Source: Bacteroidia bacterium
GTDB taxonomy: Bacteria; Bacteroidota; Bacteroidia; Flavobacteriales; Flavobacteriaceae
NCBI GenBank assembly: GCA_030425285.1
Contig: JAUIAY010000003.1
Coordinates: 124,001 to 188,000 of the forward strand
Length of the DNA stretch: 64,000 nt
Reading direction: 5' to 3'
Numbering within the stretch: the stretch's first letter is position 1; each line of letters opens with the position of its first letter. Made by a program: the position numbers and the translations under genes. Shown piece by piece: positions 37,637-46,761 of this stretch. Under the pieces are notes generated by a model. It saw nothing but the letters and a program-made list of their open reading frames with translations. It did no database searches and was not told where the DNA came from.

Positions 37637-38572
37637 CTATTTTTTAAACAAGTATCGATTCACTCTCAAAAAAAACGTCCCAGAAAAAAAACCAAAAGTA
37701 TATAATTTTAAAGTCAAAGTACCAAGTACAAAACTACTGTTAGAAATAAACTTCTTTTTATAAAACATATTCAAGTTTATGCGAACATGTAGAGCATCTT
37801 GATAACTTCCAGAACGCTCAAGGTATTTAGCACATAAATAGTAATATGAAGTTAATAGTTGTTTTTGATGTGCTTTTAGTTTTGATGTATCTAACAATTC
37901 ATTTATAAACAAAAATACAGACTCACAAACCGGTTTTACAAGGCCTTGTCTTTCCCTAATAGGTTTTATATGATAATAAAAATCAGCTGAATTATCTATT
38001 AAGGCAAAACAACTGCTATTTTGTAAAGCCCGAATGACCAATTCTACATCCTGTAATCTTGAAAGTTCAGGATGGAATTGTCCTATTGAATTAAAAAATT
38101 TTTTATCCCATAAAACACAACTTGTTTGCCATAAAAATTGTGCTGCTAAAAATTCATTTAAAAAATCCTTTGTGTTATTTAGCTCTTTTTTTATCGAAAG
38201 ACCAGAATCATCAACGACATAATAGTTACCAAAAACCGCAAATTCCTTAACATCTATATGCCGATTGGCAACAAAATGATCTGAAAAATAATCGTCAGAA
38301 TCCATAAACACCAAATTATCAAATAATGCCACTTCTGCACCAATGTTTCTACATATTGAAGCATTAGATTTTTGTTTATTTTTAATAAATCGAATGGTGT
38401 TACTCTCCGTAGTCTTTATCCATTTTTCAATTTCCATAAGAACTGAACTGTCTGAAAAATCATCCACTATAATCCATTCCCAATCCGTAGTGGTTTGATT
38501 TTGTAAGCAGGTAAAAATGCGTTTTAGCCCATCAAAATTTTTATAATGTGGTGTAATAATACTTAAGCCCAT
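37637..38572 (-). CDS. Glycosyltransferase family 2
   Basis: This 311-residue GT-A enzyme has LSIITPHYKNFDGLKRIFTC at the N-terminus, WEWIIVDDFSDSS as the nucleotide-sugar strand and LVFMDSDDYFSDHFVANR as the metal block. The last 60 residues are basic and partly hydrophobic. It is the first gene of the 38.6-32.7 kb operon, and a near-consensus promoter lies upstream at 38636-38665. The donor sugar is unknown. Confidence 0.9.
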   Translation of the reverse strand: MGLSIITPHYKNFDGLKRIFTCLQNQTTTDWEWIIVDDFSDSSVLMEIEKWIKTTESNTIRFIKNKQKSNASICRNIGAEVALFDNLVFMDSDDYFSDHFVANRHIDVKEFAVFGNYYVVDDSGLSIKKELNNTKDFLNEFLAAQFLWQTSCVLWDKKFFNSIGQFHPELSRLQDVELVIRALQNSSCFALIDNSADFYYHIKPIRERQGLVKPVCESVFLFINELLDTSKLKAHQKQLLTSYYYLCAKYLERSGSYQDALHVRINLNMFYKKKFISNSSFVLGTLTLKLYTFGFFSGTFFLRVNRYLFKK

Positions 38573-38635
38573 ATCTGGTTTTTAATGTAGATTCTAAATA
38601 TAATCAAGGCTAGTTCTCAAAATTAATATGAATTC

Positions 38636-38665
38636 CAAATATATAAGGTTTATTCTTTTTTACAA
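38636..38665 (-). promoter_or_regulatory. Promoter of the 38.6-32.7 kb glycosyltransferase operon
   Basis: On the minus strand ATTG (TTG at 38665-38663) is followed after exactly 19 bases by TATATTTG (38643-38636), a perfect Bacteroidota -33/-7 pair. It lies about 64 bases before the GT2 start codon. Confidence 0.65.
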
Positions 38666-38745
38666 TGAAATTCAATTAACAATCCTCTCAACTCTAACTT
38701 TAAAATTTTTAAATTATTTATGACATCAAAGTATTCATATTAAAC

Positions 38746-39699
38746 ATGATAGACTCTTTCAGTTTATTAGCTAAACTTTTAAGTAATGTATTTGATATTT
38801 ATATTTTGTATGTTAAATTGCCAATTAGGTTTCTAAAAATGAGCCCCACAAATATGAATGACTCTTTTGAAAATACTAATGAAAAAAATATTGGTCAGAA
38901 ATCCCAAAGCAATCCTGGATGGAAAGGGAAAGGTGTGCCTAATTTAAAAAGTTTAAGTTATCAAGCATTAATCAATTTCAAAAGAAACCTTTTGAAAGGA
39001 AATATGACCTTGTTTTTAAATAATATCAAAGCGATTCATACAAATATGTCTGCTTTTGTTTTAAAAAAGAATCAGAAAAATGTGATTTGTCCGTGTTGTA
39101 ATTGGAGTGGCCCTGCATTTATAACATCTTGTAATAGTAAAAGAATGAATTATAATTCTAATTGCCCAAAATGTGATTCAAGATCGAGGCATCGAGGACT
39201 CTCCAAATTTTTAGAGCAAACCCTAGAAAACAAAGACTTAAATCTTCTATTCTTTGCACCCGAAAAAATATTAATGAAAATTCTAAATGACAAATTAGAA
39301 CACATTACTATTCAAACTACCGATTATTATTCAACCGATGTTGATTTTCCTAATGAAGACATCCAAGGTCTTTCTTTTAAGAGTGAAAGTTTTGACTATA
39401 TATTATGTAATCATGTCATTGAACATGTTCCTAATGATGATCTAGCCTTTAAAAAACTATCGAGAATACTGAAGGACAATAGAAAAGCCATTATTACCAT
39501 CCCTGGCGATTATCATTTAAATGCAACAATAGAATTTAAACAAACAGACGCTAACGGTCATTTCAGACATTATGGTTTGGACGTCATTGATAAAATGAAA
39601 TCTTATTTTAGCGACGTTAATGCCACTGATTTACATTCCGTGTCAAAATTAGAATATGGTGTAAGGCAGAATGATTTGGTATTTATTTGTACAAAATAA
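38746..39699 (+). CDS. Zinc-ribbon SAM-dependent methyltransferase, second copy
   Basis: This 317-residue protein is organised like the one at 30983. A zinc ribbon, CPCC (Cys115-118) and CPKC (Cys140, Cys143), is followed by a class I methyltransferase with LNLLFFAPEKILMKIL and YILCNHVIEHVPNDDLAFKK. It differs in having about 80 extra N-terminal residues, partly hydrophobic (residues 8-30). A later start at Met32 or Met37 is possible. It is one of the very few plus-strand genes in the locus. Its substrate is unknown, and a sugar or glycan is expected from context. Confidence 0.8.
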   Translation: MIDSFSLLAKLLSNVFDIYILYVKLPIRFLKMSPTNMNDSFENTNEKNIGQKSQSNPGWKGKGVPNLKSLSYQALINFKRNLLKGNMTLFLNNIKAIHTNMSAFVLKKNQKNVICPCCNWSGPAFITSCNSKRMNYNSNCPKCDSRSRHRGLSKFLEQTLENKDLNLLFFAPEKILMKILNDKLEHITIQTTDYYSTDVDFPNEDIQGLSFKSESFDYILCNHVIEHVPNDDLAFKKLSRILKDNRKAIITIPGDYHLNATIEFKQTDANGHFRHYGLDVIDKMKSYFSDVNATDLHSVSKLEYGVRQNDLVFICTK

Positions 39700-39935
39700 A
39701 ATATCATTCTGAACTCATTGAGTTAAATGACATGATTAAAAAAGGTTAAAATTATATTAAATATTGTAATAATAAAGCTCTTTCAGCAATAATCACTCCA
39801 CTGATTTATATTAATGAAAAGAAATTAAAACCTTTACTTGGCCAAGTATAGCAGTCAATTCAAACTATTTATATTTTTTCACTCTATGTCAATACCTTTT
39901 ACACAAAATTCACTTTAATATAAATTTCTCAATTT

Positions 39936-40577
39936 TCATATGTTTTTTTTAATGAACCATTGAAGATTTTTATCATCAGCGTAAAGTAACTTATAGTTAT
40001 GTTTTAATATAAATTCATTTACAGCTTTGTAAACGCCATGGTGTCTATGATTAACATCTGGTTGCCAATCATCACCGCAAATTATCCCTGATGCTTTTAC
40101 CTTTTTAAGTAATAATTGTAATTCAGAGACAGTATGTTCATAACCATGTGTTGAATCAATATAAACCCAGTCGAAATATTCGTTTGGAAATTCCTTTAAT
40201 AATTTGAGATCGTCTTGGATATGAACATAAACTATCTTATCATTGATTTCTTGTTTATTAGATTTCAGAACATTGCAAAGCGCATCAACCGTACTTTTAT
40301 TTCTTGATGCCCAAGGCCATTCAGAAGTTAACAAAAACCAAGGATCTATTAAATGGAGCTCTTTAGGTTTGGTCCTATTTAACAGTACTCTTGAAAAATG
40401 TCCTTTAAAAACTCCCAGTTCAGCACCAATAGCTCCTTTTGGCAGGTATGTATCAATTAAATCACCTCTTCTTGCATCAAGTCGCCCAATCTTATATTGC
40501 CAATATTTGAAATCTTGTTTTTCTTTATATAAAGGGTAAAGAAATGATTTTTTTAAAATACTTTTTATTAATCTCAT
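39936..40577 (-). CDS. Class I SAM-dependent methyltransferase
   Basis: This 213-residue protein has AIGAELGVFKGHFSRVLL as motif I, ELHLIDPWFL at strand 2 and FDWVYIDSTHGYEHTVSELQ at motif post-II, then a CGDDW metal-type block. This set is typical of the methyltransferase 24 group, often sugar O-methyltransferases. It stands alone between two intergenic gaps of about 200 bases. A perfect -7 box lies upstream at 40704-40711. Confidence 0.82.
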   Translation of the reverse strand: MRLIKSILKKSFLYPLYKEKQDFKYWQYKIGRLDARRGDLIDTYLPKGAIGAELGVFKGHFSRVLLNRTKPKELHLIDPWFLLTSEWPWASRNKSTVDALCNVLKSNKQEINDKIVYVHIQDDLKLLKEFPNEYFDWVYIDSTHGYEHTVSELQLLLKKVKASGIICGDDWQPDVNHRHHGVYKAVNEFILKHNYKLLYADDKNLQWFIKKNI

Positions 40578-40703
40578 TTATTAAATAACTAAATTAAAAT
40601 CCACTTAATCTTTTATATAAATAGGTGTTACTGTTTTGGTGAATATTGCAAATTGGTAAAAACTAGCACTAAACTTAAATTAATTAAGATATACTATAAG
40701 TTC

Positions 40704-40711
40704 CAAATATA
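40704..40711 (-). promoter_or_regulatory. Candidate -7 box upstream of the methyltransferase gene
   Basis: The minus strand reads TATATTTG, a perfect TAnnTTTG, 127 bases before the start codon at 40577. No TTG is found at the standard distance. Confidence 0.35.
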
Positions 40712-40772
40712 GGAGCTTTCTTGAAAAGAATAAAAAATCAGCAGTAGTTAATTAACTACAGTTTTAAAAAAT

Positions 40773-41585
40773 TTATATAGATTGCCAAAAAAGATTATTA
40801 AACCTATAATACTTGATGAGTTTAAATAAAACAATCCTATCTACTGATTGGTTACTATAAATTGAACTCTGGTTTAATTTTGGCAACACATTATTCTCAT
40901 TTTTATATAAAAACTTGTTATTTGAGATCTCTTCCATTTGCTCTCCATCTTCTATGCCTTTAAGTGCTATTTTAAAATCGGTATCATGAGCCAAACGAAA
41001 TTTTTGTTTCAATTGCATTATATCGTGTTCAGATCTTTTTGATCTTACCAAAAACTTATAATAGATATCCTCTGGTTTTTGATAAAAATCATGGATTCCA
41101 GCTATATAATGAGATATATCATTTCTCCAAGCATGACCTTGTTCTTTAAGCTTCTGTTTAGTAAACGATTCTGGGCGTAATTTTAAATTGGGAGTTGGCA
41201 GAACTGAAATTGCACTCTCCAATAAGTTTGTTCTGTATACATGTAGCCCTCTATATTTTGGTCTATCATAAAACCGATCCCATAAGCGCAAACCAAATCC
41301 TAAATCGGTATCATCTAGTTTTTTAATTTGCTTTTTTATTTGTTTAATAGCATGTTTTCTTAACAGAATATCTGCATCAATAAATACTGCAAAACCCCTT
41401 CCTTCCTGAATTGCAAGTTCAAAACCACGTTTAAGTTTGTCTTCAAAACACTCTTTTTGATCTAAAAGAAACAAATCATCGTGTATAGACATCTGCTTCT
41501 TTAGCTGATTCGTCAACATCGACATTGTTGTCTCTCCAGTAGCTCGTACAATAATGGTTAATGATTTATCTTTTTGAGTACTCAT
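40773..41585 (-). CDS. Glycosyltransferase-2-like protein
   Basis: This 270-residue protein starts KSLTIIVRATGETTMSMLTN, a variant of the GT-A opening strand. It has GRGFAVFIDADILLRKHAIK, where DAD is the likely metal site, near residues 62-81. The C-terminal part is charged and unrecognised. The length and fold suggest a small GT2-type transferase, but the usual nucleotide-binding strand is weak. It is 29 bases downstream of the second asparagine-synthase-like gene, so the two may act together. Confidence 0.65.
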   Translation of the reverse strand: MSTQKDKSLTIIVRATGETTMSMLTNQLKKQMSIHDDLFLLDQKECFEDKLKRGFELAIQEGRGFAVFIDADILLRKHAIKQIKKQIKKLDDTDLGFGLRLWDRFYDRPKYRGLHVYRTNLLESAISVLPTPNLKLRPESFTKQKLKEQGHAWRNDISHYIAGIHDFYQKPEDIYYKFLVRSKRSEHDIMQLKQKFRLAHDTDFKIALKGIEDGEQMEEISNNKFLYKNENNVLPKLNQSSIYSNQSVDRIVLFKLIKYYRFNNLFWQSI

Positions 41586-41614
41586 CTAAATGGTTCTTTC
41601 TTTATCACAGCTTA

Positions 41615-43042
41615 TTATGATTTGTTTTCTACCAATTCTAATATCATTTCTAAAGACACTAAAGCATCTACGGCGCGACTATGATCTATAGTTCGCGTTC
41701 CAATACCTTTAAACTCCTGTTGTAAAATTTGAAACGCTTCTGGTTTAAACAAGTTGCGTTTTTCTATTTGTTCTAATTTTTCATTAACTAAAACAGCTAT
41801 TTGAGGATCTTGGTGTATTAATTTTTTTAGAGATAGATATTTTCGTCTCATGCTTGGTGCATCCCATGTACCAAAAAATTGCTTGTATCGCTTTATTAAA
41901 GCTCGCTTTTTCCCATAAACATCTAAACCTAATCCACCATTTCTATTACTTGGAAATTTGACTAAATATGGATAGTGTTTTATTATCATATCCCTTAACA
42001 AGCCTCTATTTGTTCTGAATTCTAAAGGAAGGGAAAGAAAAAACTGAATAAGTTTTGGATCTGTAAAAGGTAGCACATAACTTAAATCTCTATGAATTTT
42101 CGTAGGAGCAATTAAATGATGATGATGTAAATAAATATCTAGAGTATCACTATTAACAGATTTAAAATTGGATGTTAGTTTTTTTAAATCATGAATAGTT
42201 GGTCTTTCATCTAATAGGGCAGAACTCAAACTTACCACAGAATTAATCCGTTGATTAGATTTTAAGAAACCAACCAAAGGATTATCTACAAAAGAATGAG
42301 GTAAATTAGAACCAGAAAGTGTGCCTCCAAGCAAGCCCATCCATAGAGCACCATCTACATCTTCTGTAATTTTTTTAACCCAATCTTTTGGCCAATGGTC
42401 AAATAAAGGTACAGAACAATCTGATGCATCTGCAAATTGCATCAATCGCTTTTCTGTTATTTTATAGTTATCTATATTTAAGGCATGGTGCTTAATTCGT
42501 AGTTTTTTACTTATTTTTATTCCTGTTTCATAATCATAACTTCCTGGAAAACCCCAAGTTAAAGCTGTAATATTTTTGGCTTCAGTACACTCCAATAAAC
42601 CGCCAAGTAGCATTCTACTATCTAATCCTGATGTAATGGGTAAAACGACATTCTTATTTTTTTCGCTGTATAGTTTATCAATAACGTGGTTAAATAATGC
42701 TCCACCTTCAGTAATTAATTGATTTTTCGTTTTTCCCTTATGTAAATTAGTATCTACTAAATCTTCGATATTAAACGTATTTAACAGTTTTAATTCATTG
42801 TCAACTAGTTTTCTCGAATGAAATTCGGTTGTGATTTCTATATCTTCAAATAAAGTTAAGTGACTAGGAATATAGCCCAATTCTAAAAACCATTTTAATC
42901 CTTCTTTTGATAAGGGATTCTTATCATATACTTCTAATAAAGAACCACCATACACGTTGGTTTTTTTATTAAAGAAGAACCTGTCATGGCTAGGGGTTTT
43001 TAAATATTTATCCATAAAAAGCATCGAAGCTTGTAGTTGCAA
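41615..43042 (-). CDS. Asparagine-synthase-like protein with variant PP-loop
   Basis: This 475-residue protein has the AsnB-type ATP-pyrophosphatase domain with LPITSGLDSRMLLGGLL. The loop is TSGLDS at 137-142, whereas classical enzymes have SGGLDS. It lacks the N-terminal catalytic cysteine and most of a glutaminase domain. It is only distantly similar to the amidotransferase at 35101, so the two are unlikely to be recent duplicates. It may adenylate a carboxyl group and form an amide, as do asparagine- or beta-lactam-synthetase-like enzymes. The substrate is unknown. Confidence 0.78.
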   Translation of the reverse strand: MQLQASMLFMDKYLKTPSHDRFFFNKKTNVYGGSLLEVYDKNPLSKEGLKWFLELGYIPSHLTLFEDIEITTEFHSRKLVDNELKLLNTFNIEDLVDTNLHKGKTKNQLITEGGALFNHVIDKLYSEKNKNVVLPITSGLDSRMLLGGLLECTEAKNITALTWGFPGSYDYETGIKISKKLRIKHHALNIDNYKITEKRLMQFADASDCSVPLFDHWPKDWVKKITEDVDGALWMGLLGGTLSGSNLPHSFVDNPLVGFLKSNQRINSVVSLSSALLDERPTIHDLKKLTSNFKSVNSDTLDIYLHHHHLIAPTKIHRDLSYVLPFTDPKLIQFFLSLPLEFRTNRGLLRDMIIKHYPYLVKFPSNRNGGLGLDVYGKKRALIKRYKQFFGTWDAPSMRRKYLSLKKLIHQDPQIAVLVNEKLEQIEKRNLFKPEAFQILQQEFKGIGTRTIDHSRAVDALVSLEMILELVENKS

Positions 43043-43359
43043 AGTAGTTTTAACTTCAACTGTAAATTTAAATTAAATAATCTACTTCATGCCATGTTTT
43101 TTATTAGAAAACTTTAAATTATTAATCTTGTGTGATTTTTAATTAAAAATCTCATAATTTGCGATGTGATTTTTTATTAAATAACCATTTTACAACATCC
43201 ATTTATTAAAATTTATAAGCATCAAATAAAAGTTGTTTCTTACATAGAAAAACTAAATTAGGCTAAAAACATTATATAGTAAAATCTATTAACCACTAAA
43301 ATAGTGTATCTCAAAAAATCAATCATTTTAACATTTAATCTTATTCATAAGTTATAAAG
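43043..43359. other. AT-rich divergent intergenic region
   Basis: These 317 bases separate the divergent asparagine-synthase-like and MBOAT genes and must hold both promoters. The stretch is very AT-rich, and I find no exact TAnnTTTG box, hairpin terminator or repeat in it. A near match, TAATTTGC, occurs around 43156. Confidence 0.5.
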
Positions 43360-44796
43360 ATGCTATTTAATTCCATAGATTTTGCCATATTCCTACCTCT
43401 TGTATTTTTACTGTATTGGTTTGTTACCAACAGAAGTTTAAAACTTCAAAATGTACTAATCGTCATTGCGAGTTATGTGTTCTATGGCTGGTGGGATTCG
43501 CGTTTTTTATCTTTAATCGCATTTAGTACGCTGGTTGATTATACTATTGGATTGTATTTAGGAAGAGAAAGCAATAAGACCAAACGAAAATTATTATTAG
43601 GAACTAGCATCTTGGTCAATTTAGGTTTTTTAGGTTTTTTTAAATACTATAACTTTTTTTTGGATAACTTTGTAACCGCTTTTACTTTCTTTGGTCACGC
43701 TATACATACAAGAGCTTTGAACATCCTACTACCTGTTGGAATAAGCTTCTACACCTTTCAGACTCTAAGCTACAGTATTGATGTATATCGAAAGAAATTA
43801 GAACCAACTAAAGATTTTATCGCATTTGCAGCGTTTGTTAGTTTCTTTCCACAATTAGTGGCCGGACCAATTGAACGTGCCACTAATCTCCTGCCACAAT
43901 TCTATAAGAAAAGACACTTTAATTATAGTAAAGCTGTTGATGGCTTACGACAGATTCTTTGGGGTTTATTCAAAAAGATTGTTATCGCAGATAACTGTGC
44001 TGTTTTTGTAAATTCTATTTTCGATAATCATCAAGACTATTCTGGCAGTACTTTAGTATTGGGAGCTGTGTTTTTTGCTTTTCAAATTTACGGTGATTTC
44101 TCTGGGTATTCTGATATTGCCATTGGTACTGCAAGACTCTTTGGATTTAATCTGAAGCAAAATTTCGCATTTCCCTATTTTTCAAGAGATATAGCCGAGT
44201 TTTGGCGCAGATGGCACATCTCACTTTCTACGTGGTTTAGAGATTACCTATACATTCCATTAGGAGGAAGCAGAGGAACCAAAACGAAAGTGGTAAGAAA
44301 TGTGTTTATTATTTTTATAGTCAGTGGGTTTTGGCATGGTGCGAATTGGACTTTTATAGTTTGGGGAGCATTAAATGCCATCTATTTTTTACCTCTTTTA
44401 TTAACCAACAAAAATAGAGATCATATAGAAGTAGTCGCTTATAATAAAAAGTGTCCTTCCTTAAAATCAATTCTAAAAATCACCCTGTCCTTTGGATTGA
44501 CGACGTTGGCATGGATCTTTTTTAGGGCAGAAAACATGAACCATGCCTTTCAATATATAAAAGGTATTTGTAATCGTTCTATTTTTTCGATCCCTGAAAT
44601 AAAACCCACCAATGTATTACTGCTTTTAATAGTGTTTATAGGTGTTGAGTGGTTAGGGAGACGCAACCAATATGCGATTGAGACGTTAGGCTTTGCATGG
44701 AAACGACCTGTGAGACTTGCGTTTTACTTTGCAATCATTATCTCGATATTTTTGTTTAACAGAAACGAACAAACCTTTATTTATTTTCAATTTTAG
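43360..44796 (+). CDS. MBOAT family membrane O-acyltransferase (AlgI/PatA-like)
   Basis: This 478-residue protein has about eleven hydrophobic helices. The MBOAT catalytic block is SGFWHGANWTFIVWGALN with the invariant His at position 326; AEFWRRWHISLSTWFRDYLY and GVSF-like YTFQTLSYSIDVYRKKLEP complete the family set. It passes acyl (usually acetyl) groups from the cytoplasm across the inner membrane to a glycan. It is followed after three bases by its likely partner, an SGNH-type protein, as in AlgI with AlgJ or AlgX. Confidence 0.94.
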   Translation: MLFNSIDFAIFLPLVFLLYWFVTNRSLKLQNVLIVIASYVFYGWWDSRFLSLIAFSTLVDYTIGLYLGRESNKTKRKLLLGTSILVNLGFLGFFKYYNFFLDNFVTAFTFFGHAIHTRALNILLPVGISFYTFQTLSYSIDVYRKKLEPTKDFIAFAAFVSFFPQLVAGPIERATNLLPQFYKKRHFNYSKAVDGLRQILWGLFKKIVIADNCAVFVNSIFDNHQDYSGSTLVLGAVFFAFQIYGDFSGYSDIAIGTARLFGFNLKQNFAFPYFSRDIAEFWRRWHISLSTWFRDYLYIPLGGSRGTKTKVVRNVFIIFIVSGFWHGANWTFIVWGALNAIYFLPLLLTNKNRDHIEVVAYNKKCPSLKSILKITLSFGLTTLAWIFFRAENMNHAFQYIKGICNRSIFSIPEIKPTNVLLLLIVFIGVEWLGRRNQYAIETLGFAWKRPVRLAFYFAIIISIFLFNRNEQTFIYFQF

Positions 44797-44799
44797 GCT

Positions 44800-45708
44800 A
44801 TGAAAACATTTCTAAAAAAAAGTAGTAATTATTTATGCTTCACAATATTAAGCATACTACTAATTTGTATGGGTTTCAATTCTTTTATGAGTAAAAAAGG
44901 ACATTTTAAACTCAATCAAAACAAAAAAAGTATTGTTATGGGAAATTCGCATTCTGAATTGGCTTTCAACGATTCATTAATAACAGGTTTAAAAAACATA
45001 AGCCAATCTGGAGAATCTTATTTTTATACCTATGTTAAAGCAAAACAGGTACTAAAACAAAATCCACAGATTACAACCGTATTTATTGAATTTACAAATT
45101 ACGCCATTACCTCTGTGATAGATGAGCAAATATGGAGCGATAAATATATTAACTACCGCTATCCTAATTATTCGGCATTTATGGAATGGGAAGAAAGAAT
45201 GCTACTTGCAAAAAACAATCTAAAAGCGGTTATTGCTGCCACACCAATTACACTAAAAAAGCAAGCCTCTAGAATTATTCATAACAATTATAATTACACT
45301 AGTGTTACTGGCGGATATTACTTTACAAAAGAAAATAAATTAAACATTAATATAATTATAGACGATACACTAAGTGAATATAAAAAGAAGCAGATAAATA
45401 CCGCTGCTATTTACAATTTATCGTATTTAGAAAAAATAGTAGAGCTCTGTGAAGAAAATAATATCAAATTATATTTTATAAGGAGTCCGTTACATGAAAA
45501 ATCTCTATATCTAGCCAATGAACCATTGTTTTTAAAAATAAAAAAAAAAAGATTTCCTAATGTTGAATTTTTAGATTTTAAAGATTTCCCATTGGAAGAC
45601 AACGAATTTAGAGACACAGACCATCTAAATAATTTAGGAGCAAAAAAATTCTCATTATGGTTTAACCAAATATTAGTAGAGAATGACTTAAGTAAGTACA
45701 AAATCTAA
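44800..45708 (+). CDS. SGNH-hydrolase-like acyltransferase partner
   Basis: This 302-residue protein has one N-terminal membrane anchor (about 11-29). A periplasmic domain follows in which SIVMGNSHSELAFND (GNSH at 48-51) corresponds to SGNH block I and RDTDHLNNLGAKKFS to the DxxH block near the C-terminus. It probably completes O-acylation of the glycan with the MBOAT protein encoded just upstream. A run of eleven A residues at 45540-45550 lies within the coding sequence and could slip. The gene end overlaps the convergent sulfotransferase by 21 bases. Confidence 0.8.
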   Translation: MKTFLKKSSNYLCFTILSILLICMGFNSFMSKKGHFKLNQNKKSIVMGNSHSELAFNDSLITGLKNISQSGESYFYTYVKAKQVLKQNPQITTVFIEFTNYAITSVIDEQIWSDKYINYRYPNYSAFMEWEERMLLAKNNLKAVIAATPITLKKQASRIIHNNYNYTSVTGGYYFTKENKLNINIIIDDTLSEYKKKQINTAAIYNLSYLEKIVELCEENNIKLYFIRSPLHEKSLYLANEPLFLKIKKKRFPNVEFLDFKDFPLEDNEFRDTDHLNNLGAKKFSLWFNQILVENDLSKYKI

Positions 45709-46698
45709 ATTAAATGCCGATACAATATCTTCAATTTTTTTCTTCAAAGTAGGATCTAGTTCTTTCTTCCAACTATCTCTTTTTTCTTTGCTACTCAATG
45801 ATTTTCTATATTGACTTGTTGTTGCGCTACTTTTTTCTCCATAATTGTTTTCATACCATTTAAAGTTATAATTGGATAAAAAAGATGTTACGATTTTAAA
45901 ATCTGTCGTAATGAGTTCATCATAAGATACCCTTAAAAAATTTTTTTCATCTGACACATTGTCTATTATAAACCTTTCGGTTAGACACCAATACGCACAA
46001 ATTCTGGATTGAACATCTTGCTCATCGTATTTAAGAATGAATTCTTGAAAATTATTAAAATAATCACTTCTACCATCATTCATATTTAAAAAATGGTCTT
46101 GTAAACTAAAATCCTCAAACCAATAACCCCAACCATTTCTTGTAATAGATGCAATTACAGCTCTAGGATCTCTATAAATATGTATTATTGGAATTTCTGA
46201 ATATTCTCTAATTAAATAAGGCAACAATAAACTCCCTCGAACAAATTTACATACAACTATGTTTCTGAATGAAGATAAAAATGATGGCCTTAATCTTCTA
46301 ATTACTTTAGATTTTATATTAGCATTTAAACTTGAGTCAATAAATTCATTTAAAGAACTTGATTTCTCTTTGACGCTTACAAATGGCATAAAAGCACTTT
46401 GAAATTCTCTTGATAAATTAGATTTCATAAGATCACTTTTACTATAAATTACATCATTACCAACATATGGACCAAAAGGTTCAAAAACCGATTTACCTTT
46501 AACACTCACACAAATTTTACTCTGCAACCATGTCGTGCCACTTCGCCAAAATCCATTGATAATAATTTTTTTTCTAACAGATTTCCTTAATAGTCTATCA
46601 ACTAGAAATCCTGCATACATATCATAAGATTGATAAGCACGCCTAATCTTCTTTTTTTGATGATAAAGGCTTCTTTTAAGGCCTAAATTAAAATCCAT
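45688..46698 (-). CDS. PAPS-dependent sulfotransferase
   Basis: This 336-residue protein has the 5'-phosphosulfate loop NGFWRSGTTWLQSK (about 48-61) and the 3'-phosphate block IHIYRDPRAVIASITRNGW. These are the two PAPS-binding signatures. It would place sulfate on a glycan hydroxyl. No signal peptide is present, so the reaction is cytoplasmic. The gene converges with and slightly overlaps the SGNH gene, and a 63-base gap separates it from the upstream GT2. PAPS-making genes are not in the window. Confidence 0.88.
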   Translation of the reverse strand: MDFNLGLKRSLYHQKKKIRRAYQSYDMYAGFLVDRLLRKSVRKKIIINGFWRSGTTWLQSKICVSVKGKSVFEPFGPYVGNDVIYSKSDLMKSNLSREFQSAFMPFVSVKEKSSSLNEFIDSSLNANIKSKVIRRLRPSFLSSFRNIVVCKFVRGSLLLPYLIREYSEIPIIHIYRDPRAVIASITRNGWGYWFEDFSLQDHFLNMNDGRSDYFNNFQEFILKYDEQDVQSRICAYWCLTERFIIDNVSDEKNFLRVSYDELITTDFKIVTSFLSNYNFKWYENNYGEKSSATTSQYRKSLSSKEKRDSWKKELDPTLKKKIEDIVSAFNLDFVLT

Positions 46699-46761
46699 AT
46701 GTACTTTAATTGTTTAAAAAGTATAGACTGTAAAAGGTGATTTTCAAATATGCCCTTTGTA

